A program made the translations under genes and the position numbers. Positions 57,921-64,000 of a stretch of DNA of 64,000 nt are shown here, one piece after another. The stretch is from Lachnospiraceae bacterium (lineage in GTDB: Bacteria; Bacillota; Clostridia; Lachnospirales; Lachnospiraceae). Each line of letters opens with the position of its first letter. Positions within the stretch are counted from its first letter, which is position 1. A model generated the notes under the pieces. That model did no database searches. It worked only from the letters and a program-made list of their open reading frames with translations, and was not told where the DNA came from. The stretch spans positions 1-64,000 of the forward strand of contig RYVZ01000007.1 in NCBI GenBank assembly GCA_003979345.1. Direction: 5' to 3'.

Positions 57921-60900
57921 ATGTTTGACGTAAAACTTGAGGTGCCGCAGGCGCCGCTGTATGATCCGGCATTTGAGCATGACAACTGCGGGATCGGCGC
58001 GATCGTAAATATCAAAGGAACAAAGAGCCGTTCCACGGTGGAACATGCGCTCAGCATTGTTGAAAACCTAGAGCACCGTGCCGGAAAGGATGCCGAGGGG
58101 AAGACAGGGGACGGCGTCGGCATTTTGACGCAGATCTCACATCGTTTTTTCTCGCGTGCGGTTAAGGATGCGGGTATTACGCTTGGAGATGAACGTGAAT
58201 ACGGCGTCGGCATGTTCTTTTTTCCACAGGATGAATTAAAGCGCAATCAGGCGAAAAAAATGTTTGAGATCATCGTGCAGAAGGAAGGGCTGAAATTCTT
58301 GGGCTGGCGTGAAGTGCCGACCGTGCCTTCCGTGCTCGGTCACAAAGCGCGCTCCTGCATGCCCCATATCATGCAGGGCTTTGTTGAGAAGCCGGCGCAG
58401 GTCGAAAAAGGACTTGCGTTTGACCGGATGCTTTATATTGTGAGAAGAGTATTTGAGCAGTCCTCGGACGATACCTATGTCGTATCGCTCTCAAGCAGGA
58501 CGATCGTTTATAAGGGCATGTTTCTTGTCGGACAGCTCCGCACGTTCTTTTCCGACTTACAGAGCGCCGATTATGAATCTGCGATCGCGATCGTGCATTC
58601 GCGTTTTTCCACGAACACGAATCCGAGCTGGGAGCGCGCGCATCCGAACCGTTTTATCGTACACAACGGCGAGATCAACACGATCCGCGGCAATGCCGAC
58701 AGAATGCTTGCACGAGAGGAAAATATGGAGTCCGAGCACTTGAAGGGCGAATTTTATAAGGTGCTTCCGGTCATCAACGCGCAGGGTTCCGACTCTGCCA
58801 TGCTTGATAATACGCTGGAATTTCTTGTAATGTCAGGCATGGACTTACCGCTTGCGGTCATGATCACGATCCCTGAGCCTTGGGCGAACAATAAGTCGAT
58901 GTCTCAGCGCAAAAAAGATTTCTACGAATATTATTCGACGATGATGGAGCCGTGGGACGGACCCGCGTCCATTCTATTTTCCGACGGCGATATCATGGGC
59001 GCTGTATTGGACCGCAACGGCCTGCGTCCGTCCAGATACTATATCACGGAGGACGATCAGTTGATCTTATCCTCCGAGGTCGGCGTGCTGCCGGTCGATC
59101 CGACGAAGATCGTGAAAAAAGAGCGCCTGCGTCCCGGCAAGATGCTCCTGGTCGATACGGTCAAGGGCGAGGTCATTGATGACGATCACTTAAAAGAAAT
59201 GTATGCGAGGCGCCAGCCTTACGGCGAATGGCTGGATAACAATCTGGTTGAGCTGCACGACTTAAAAATTCCGAACGAGTGCGTGCCGCAGTTTTCCGAC
59301 GAGGAGCGCGAGCGCATGCAGAAGGCGTTCGGTTACACCTATGAGGAATTAAAAGAGACAATCCTTCCGATGGCGAAAAACGGTTCGGAGCCGATCGCGG
59401 CAATGGGAACGGATATCCCGCTCCCGGTACTGTCCCACTCGCATCAGCCGTTGTTTCACTATTTTAAGCAGCTTTTTGCACAGGTGACGAATCCGCCGAT
59501 CGACGCGATCCGCGAGGAGATTGTGACTGCCACGAACGTTTATGTCGGCACGGATGGGAACCTTTTGGAAGAGACGCCGAAGAACTGCAATATGTTAAAG
59601 ATCAACGATCCGATCCTGACGAATACGGATATGCTCAAGATCAAGCATATGAAACGCGACGGCTTTAAGGTCGAGGTTGTTCCGATTACCTATTACAAGA
59701 ACACAAGCCTTGAGAAAGCGATCGAGCGCCTGTTCCTTGCCGTGGACAGGGCGTACCGCGAGGGCGTGAATATCATGATCCTGTCCGATCGGGGCGTGGA
59801 CGAGAACCATGTGGCGATCCCTTCCCTGCTCGCGGTTTCCGCATTACAGCAGCATTTGGTCGAGACGAAAAAAAGAACGAGCGTCGCGATCATCTTAGAG
59901 TCCGCCGAGCCGCGCGAAGTGCATCATTTTGCCACGCTTTTAGGCTTCGGTGCGAGCGCGATCAACCCGTATCTGGCTCAGGAGTCGATTCAGGAGCTGA
60001 TCGATCGGAAAATGCTGAACAAGGATTACTATGCGGCGGTGGACGATTATAACAAGGCGGTGCTGGGCGGCATTGTCAAGATCGCGAGCAAAATGGGAAT
60101 CTCGACGATCCAGTCCTATCAGGGAAGCAAGATTTTTGAGGCGATTGGCATTGCCCCTGATGTGATCAACAAATATTTTAAGAATACGGTCTGCCGCGTG
60201 GGCGGTATCACGATCAAGGATATTGAAAAGCAGGTGGATGAACTTCACTCAATGGCGTTTGATACATTGGGACTTGCAAACGACTTGACGCTCGACAGTC
60301 CGGGGCGGCACAAGGCGCGCAGCGGAGCGGAGGAGCACCTTTACAATCCGGCGACGATTCATATGCTTCAGGAATCGACGAGACGCGGCGATTATGACAT
60401 GTTTAAGCAGTATACGGCAATGGTCGATGACGAAAACAAGATCCGCAATCTGCGCGGGCTGATGGAATTTGTGTATCCGAAAAAAGCAATCCCGCTTGAG
60501 GAAGTGGAGAGCGTGGAGCAGATCGTGACGCGCTTTAAGACCGGCGCGATGTCCTACGGCTCTATTTCCAAGGAGGCGCATGAGACGCTTGCGATCGCGA
60601 TGAACCGCCTGCACGGAAAATCGAACACCGGCGAGGGCGGCGAAGATATCGAACGTCTGAGCGTCGGGGCGGACGGACTTAATAAATGTTCGGCGATCAA
60701 GCAGGTCGCGTCGGGGCGGTTCGGCGTGACAAGCCGGTATCTTGTGAGCGCAAAAGAGATTCAGATCAAGATGGCGCAGGGCGCAAAGCCCGGTGAGGGA
60801 GGGCATCTTCCGGCAGGAAAGGTATACCCGTGGATCGCCAAAACAAGACATTCGACGCCCGGCGTGGGACTCATCTCGCCGCCGCCCCATCATGATATTT

Positions 60901-62477
60901 ATTCAATTGAGGATTTGGCGCAGCTCATTTATGACCTGAAGAATGCAAACAGGGACGCGCAGATTTCTGTCAAGCTCGTATCCGAGGCGGGCGTCGGGAC
61001 CGTTGCGGCAGGCGTTGCCAAAGCGGGCGCGCAGGTCGTGCTGGTCTCCGGCTATGACGGCGGAACGGGCGCGGCTCCGAGAAACTCGATTCACAATGCC
61101 GGACTTCCGTGGGAGCTTGGATTGGCGGAAACGCATCAGACATTGATCCAGAACGGGCTTCGAAACCGCGTGCGCATTGAGACGGACGGCAAGCTTATGA
61201 GCGGGCGCGACGTGGCGATCGCCGCGATGCTTGGCGCCGAGGAGTTCGGTTTTGCGACGGCGCCGCTTGTGACGATGGGATGCGTCATGATGCGCGTGTG
61301 CAATTTGGACACATGTCCGGTCGGCGTTGCGACGCAGAACCCGGAGCTTCGCAAGCGCTTCCGCGGGAAACCGGAATATGTCGAAAACTTCATGCGCTTT
61401 ATCGCGCAGGAGCTGCGCGAGTATATGGCAAAGCTCGGCGTAAAGAGCGTGGACGAACTCGTCGGCAGAACGGATCTACTGCGCGTGAAGGAACATTTGA
61501 AGGAAGAACAGCGCAAGGTGGACTTAAGCCGCATTTTGAGTAATCCGTATGCCGGCAGTAAGGAGAAAGTCATTTTTGATCCGAAAAAAGCATACGATTT
61601 TCAACTCGAACAGACACTGGATGAGAAGGTGCTGTTAAAGTCGCTTGATAAGGCGATCTCGCAGGGACAAAAAAGAAGCATCGAAGTGGATGTCTCGAAC
61701 GTGGACCGCGCGTTCGGCACGATCTTAGGTTCGGAAATCACGAAGCGTCTGGGCGACGATCTGGAGGAAGATACGTACCGCGTGCTCTGCAACGGCGCGG
61801 GCGGACAGAGCTTCGGCGCGTTCATTCCGAAGGGACTTTCGTTAGAGCTGGTCGGCGATTCGAATGACTATTTCGGAAAAGGCTTATCGGGCGGAAAGCT
61901 GATCGTTTATCCGCCGAAGGGAAGCCGCTTTAAGCATGAAGAAAATATCATCATCGGAAACGTGGCGCTTTACGGCGCGACGAGCGGCAAGGCGTTCATC
62001 AACGGCGTGGCAGGCGAGCGTTTCTGCGTGCGCAATTCGGGCGCGGCGGCGGTTGTGGAAGGCGTCGGCGACCACGGCTGTGAATATATGACGGGCGGCA
62101 GGGTCGTGGTTCTTGGCAAAACGGGCAAGAACTTTGCGGCGGGCATGAGCGGCGGCATTGCCTATGTGCTCGACGAGGACAGCGACCTGTATACGCGGCT
62201 GAACAAGACGATGGTATCCTCGACGGAGATCACTTCCAAGTACGATGTGCTGGAATTAAAGGAGATGATTCAGGAGCATGTCGCTTATACGAATTCCGAA
62301 AAAGGAAAAGAGATCCTGAATCATTTCGGGGAATATCTGCCGAAATTCAAGAAGATCATTCCGCACGATTACGAACGCATGCTAAAGCTCATCGTGCAGA
62401 TGGAAGAGAAGGGCTTAAGCGCCGAGAATGCGCAGATCGAAGCGTTCTATGCGAACAAGGGCGGCGAGAAAGAGTGA
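57921..62477 (+). CDS. gltB: Glutamate synthase (NADPH) large subunit
   Basis: 1518 residues, full length. The glutaminase nucleophile is in HDNCGIGAIVNIKG (C23, to be freed by removal of a 22-residue propeptide). The central FMN-binding synthase part includes RFKTGAMSYGSISKEAHETL and GEGGHLPAGKVYPW, and the 3Fe-4S cysteines lie in GCVMMRVCNLDTCPVGVATQ. The C-terminal beta-helix has the G-x-x-G repeats (ARGGKLIVYPPKG-like). With GltD it makes two glutamates from glutamine and 2-oxoglutarate. AAAGGAGAC precedes the ATG. It leads a gltB-gltD operon with its own promoter. Confidence 0.97.
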   Translation: MFDVKLEVPQAPLYDPAFEHDNCGIGAIVNIKGTKSRSTVEHALSIVENLEHRAGKDAEGKTGDGVGILTQISHRFFSRAVKDAGITLGDEREYGVGMFFFPQDELKRNQAKKMFEIIVQKEGLKFLGWREVPTVPSVLGHKARSCMPHIMQGFVEKPAQVEKGLAFDRMLYIVRRVFEQSSDDTYVVSLSSRTIVYKGMFLVGQLRTFFSDLQSADYESAIAIVHSRFSTNTNPSWERAHPNRFIVHNGEINTIRGNADRMLAREENMESEHLKGEFYKVLPVINAQGSDSAMLDNTLEFLVMSGMDLPLAVMITIPEPWANNKSMSQRKKDFYEYYSTMMEPWDGPASILFSDGDIMGAVLDRNGLRPSRYYITEDDQLILSSEVGVLPVDPTKIVKKERLRPGKMLLVDTVKGEVIDDDHLKEMYARRQPYGEWLDNNLVELHDLKIPNECVPQFSDEERERMQKAFGYTYEELKETILPMAKNGSEPIAAMGTDIPLPVLSHSHQPLFHYFKQLFAQVTNPPIDAIREEIVTATNVYVGTDGNLLEETPKNCNMLKINDPILTNTDMLKIKHMKRDGFKVEVVPITYYKNTSLEKAIERLFLAVDRAYREGVNIMILSDRGVDENHVAIPSLLAVSALQQHLVETKKRTSVAIILESAEPREVHHFATLLGFGASAINPYLAQESIQELIDRKMLNKDYYAAVDDYNKAVLGGIVKIASKMGISTIQSYQGSKIFEAIGIAPDVINKYFKNTVCRVGGITIKDIEKQVDELHSMAFDTLGLANDLTLDSPGRHKARSGAEEHLYNPATIHMLQESTRRGDYDMFKQYTAMVDDENKIRNLRGLMEFVYPKKAIPLEEVESVEQIVTRFKTGAMSYGSISKEAHETLAIAMNRLHGKSNTGEGGEDIERLSVGADGLNKCSAIKQVASGRFGVTSRYLVSAKEIQIKMAQGAKPGEGGHLPAGKVYPWIAKTRHSTPGVGLISPPPHHDIYSIEDLAQLIYDLKNANRDAQISVKLVSEAGVGTVAAGVAKAGAQVVLVSGYDGGTGAAPRNSIHNAGLPWELGLAETHQTLIQNGLRNRVRIETDGKLMSGRDVAIAAMLGAEEFGFATAPLVTMGCVMMRVCNLDTCPVGVATQNPELRKRFRGKPEYVENFMRFIAQELREYMAKLGVKSVDELVGRTDLLRVKEHLKEEQRKVDLSRILSNPYAGSKEKVIFDPKKAYDFQLEQTLDEKVLLKSLDKAISQGQKRSIEVDVSNVDRAFGTILGSEITKRLGDDLEEDTYRVLCNGAGGQSFGAFIPKGLSLELVGDSNDYFGKGLSGGKLIVYPPKGSRFKHEENIIIGNVALYGATSGKAFINGVAGERFCVRNSGAAAVVEGVGDHGCEYMTGGRVVVLGKTGKNFAAGMSGGIAYVLDEDSDLYTRLNKTMVSSTEITSKYDVLELKEMIQEHVAYTNSEKGKEILNHFGEYLPKFKKIIPHDYERMLKLIVQMEEKGLSAENAQIEAFYANKGGEKE

Positions 62478-62527
62478 GGGGCGTTTTGTGAAACGCCCGA
62501 TAAAGACGAATAAGAGGAGTATGCGAT

Positions 62528-64000
62528 ATGGGAAAACCGACAGGATTTATGGATTATGAAAGGGAAGTATCGGGCGCGGAGGATCCGAAAGAGCGCGTGA
62601 AGCATTTCCGGGAATTTCATCAGCATCTGCCGCTTGAACGCCAGCAGCTTCAGGGCGCGCGCTGTATGGAATGCGGCGTGCCGTTCTGTCAGTCCGGCGC
62701 GACGCTTGCGGGCATGACGAGCGGCTGCCCGCTGCACAATTTAATTCCCGAATGGAACGATCTGGTCTATACGGGAAACTGGGTGGAAGCGTACAAGAGG
62801 CTGAAAAAAACAAGCAGCTTCCCGGAGTTTACCTCAAGAGTCTGTCCCGCACTCTGCGAGAATGCATGTACGTGCGGATTATATGGAGATCCGGTCGCGA
62901 CGAAGGAAAACGAATATGCGATCATCGAGCGTGCCTATGCGGAGGGCTATGCAAAAGCGGAGCCGCCGAAAGTGCGGACCGGAAAACGTGTGGCAATCGT
63001 CGGCTCCGGTCCGGCGGGACTTGCCGCCGCCGACCTGTTAAACCGGCGCGGACATGAAGTGACCGTGTACGAGCGCGCCGACCGCGTCGGCGGTCTTCTG
63101 CGCTACGGCATTCCGAATATGAAACTCGAAAAACAAATCATTGACCGGAAACTAAAGATCATGGAGGAAGAGGGTGTTCGTTTTATCACTAACGCCGACG
63201 TTGGAAAAGACGTGAAGCCGCAGAAGCTGATGAAAGAGTATGACCGCGTGATCTTAGCCTGCGGCGCTTCCAATCCGCGCGATATACAGGCGGATGGCAG
63301 GGATGCGAAGGGCATCTGTTTTGCGGTAGACTTTCTGACTGCGGCGACAAAGAGCCTGCTTGATTCGAATTTTGAGGATAAAGCCTATATTGATACAAAA
63401 GATAAGGACGTCGTAATCATCGGCGGCGGCGATACCGGAAACGACTGCGTCGGGACGTCGATCCGTTTCGGAGCCAAGAGCGTCACACAGCTTGAGATGA
63501 TGCCGAAAGCGCCGGATACGCGCGCGGAGAACAACCCGTGGCCCGAATGGCCGAGGGTTTCTAAGACCGATTACGGGCAGGAAGAAGCGATCGCTTTGTT
63601 TGGTCACGACCCGCGCATTTATGAGACGACCGTTAAGGAGTTCGTAAAAGATAAAGGCGGGAACTTAAAAGCGGTTAAGATCGTGAAACTGCGCTGGGAA
63701 AAAGACAAAGAGAGCGGGCGGATGTGCATGACCGAGATTCCGGGCAGCGAACAGACGATTCCGGCTCAAATCTGCCTGATCGCAGCAGGATTCCTCGGCG
63801 CGCAGCGCTATGTGGCGGATGCGTTTGGAGCGGAATTAACGGAGCGCACGAACGTGAAGACCGCGCAGGGCGGCTATGCGGCATCGGTCCCGAACCTTTT
63901 TGTTGCGGGTGATATGCATTCGGGGCAGTCCCTTGTCGTCAAGGCGATTCGTGAAGGACAGGAGTGCGCGAAAGAGGTGGATCAAAGCCTGCTCGGATAT
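62528..64000 (+). CDS. gltD: Glutamate synthase small subunit, 3' end cut by the window
   Basis: 491 codons are visible with no stop, so the gene continues past the window; the last residues (AKEVDQSLLGY) are near the usual C-terminus. The N-terminal region carries the cluster cysteines (CMECGVPFCQSG, then CPLHN and CPALCENACTCG). FAD binding is in RVAIVGSGPAGLAAADLL and NADPH binding in VVIIGGGDTGNDCVGTSIRF, with PNLFVAGDMHSGQSLVV near the end. It passes electrons from NADPH to GltB. ATG 62528 follows AGAGGAG, 50 bases after gltB, so the two are one operon. Confidence 0.97.
   Translation, partial: MGKPTGFMDYEREVSGAEDPKERVKHFREFHQHLPLERQQLQGARCMECGVPFCQSGATLAGMTSGCPLHNLIPEWNDLVYTGNWVEAYKRLKKTSSFPEFTSRVCPALCENACTCGLYGDPVATKENEYAIIERAYAEGYAKAEPPKVRTGKRVAIVGSGPAGLAAADLLNRRGHEVTVYERADRVGGLLRYGIPNMKLEKQIIDRKLKIMEEEGVRFITNADVGKDVKPQKLMKEYDRVILACGASNPRDIQADGRDAKGICFAVDFLTAATKSLLDSNFEDKAYIDTKDKDVVIIGGGDTGNDCVGTSIRFGAKSVTQLEMMPKAPDTRAENNPWPEWPRVSKTDYGQEEAIALFGHDPRIYETTVKEFVKDKGGNLKAVKIVKLRWEKDKESGRMCMTEIPGSEQTIPAQICLIAAGFLGAQRYVADAFGAELTERTNVKTAQGGYAASVPNLFVAGDMHSGQSLVVKAIREGQECAKEVDQSLLGY

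Overview
The window looks like chromosome of a gut-type Lachnospiraceae or related Clostridia. The evidence is archaeal-type nondiscriminating AspRS, AddAB instead of RecBCD, an EFR1 ferrodoxin, ThiT under a TPP riboswitch, AgrC/AgrA-like and VanR/VanS-like two-component systems, GltB/GltD, strong AGGAGG ribosome sites and TTGACA-17-TATAGT promoters. The first 19 bases are the Tn5/Nextera mosaic end AGATGTGTATAAGAGACAG, so the left edge is an assembly edge carrying untrimmed adapter.

Layout. (1) 1-7.1 kb is an accessory region, visibly AT-rich up to about 4 kb. It holds a large 5'-truncated helical protein (possibly the sensor half of a STAND/Avs-type defence ATPase), RhuM, an AlbA_2/HATPase regulator behind an 11-G tract, a decayed DDE transposase and a gene remnant fused to it. 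(2) 7.2-16.3 kb: EFR1 ferrodoxin, GNAT, YunG-like protein, LytTR/GHKL two-component system, coiled-coil protein, secreted His/Cys-rich protein, small atypical kinase, ECF sigma with its anti-sigma factor, and a Cu/Zn-SOD-like protein. (3) 16.4-25.8 kb: a WYL-like/SF1 helicase/DUF2726 nuclease protein, a HAD hydrolase, an OmpR/HK pair, a lipoprotein with three repeated domains, an ABM monooxygenase and ComFB. (4) 25.9-31 kb: a long leader RNA with a 15-codon peptide (three Asp codons) and a terminator ahead of AspS2, then a flippase-like/GH13 glucosidase fusion. (5) 31-43.5 kb: addB and addA, separated by MATE, LysR, MFS, GNAT and DinB genes. (6) 43.6-52.7 kb: membrane protein, GntR-ABC-permease operon under a palindromic operator, an isolated 29-codon gene, and a cassette of two zinc-ribbon ABC exporters flanking DUF1854. 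(7) 52.8-57.4 kb: M3 peptidase, TPP riboswitch with thiT, an ADP-ribosyltransferase-like/HAD fusion, and a CPBP protease. (8) 57.7-64 kb: gltB-gltD, running off the right edge.

A theme across the window is in-frame minisatellite expansion inside otherwise conserved genes: 12-residue repeats in AspS2 and the MFS protein, 11-residue repeats in AddA, 5-residue repeats in the lipoprotein, plus short tandem repeats upstream of addA and the VanRS-like pair. The best candidates for something undescribed are the WYL-helicase-nuclease, the dual ABC/DUF1854 cassette, the AspS2 leader, the flippase/glucosidase fusion and the 29-codon gene. I found no CRISPR array, rRNA or tRNA gene.
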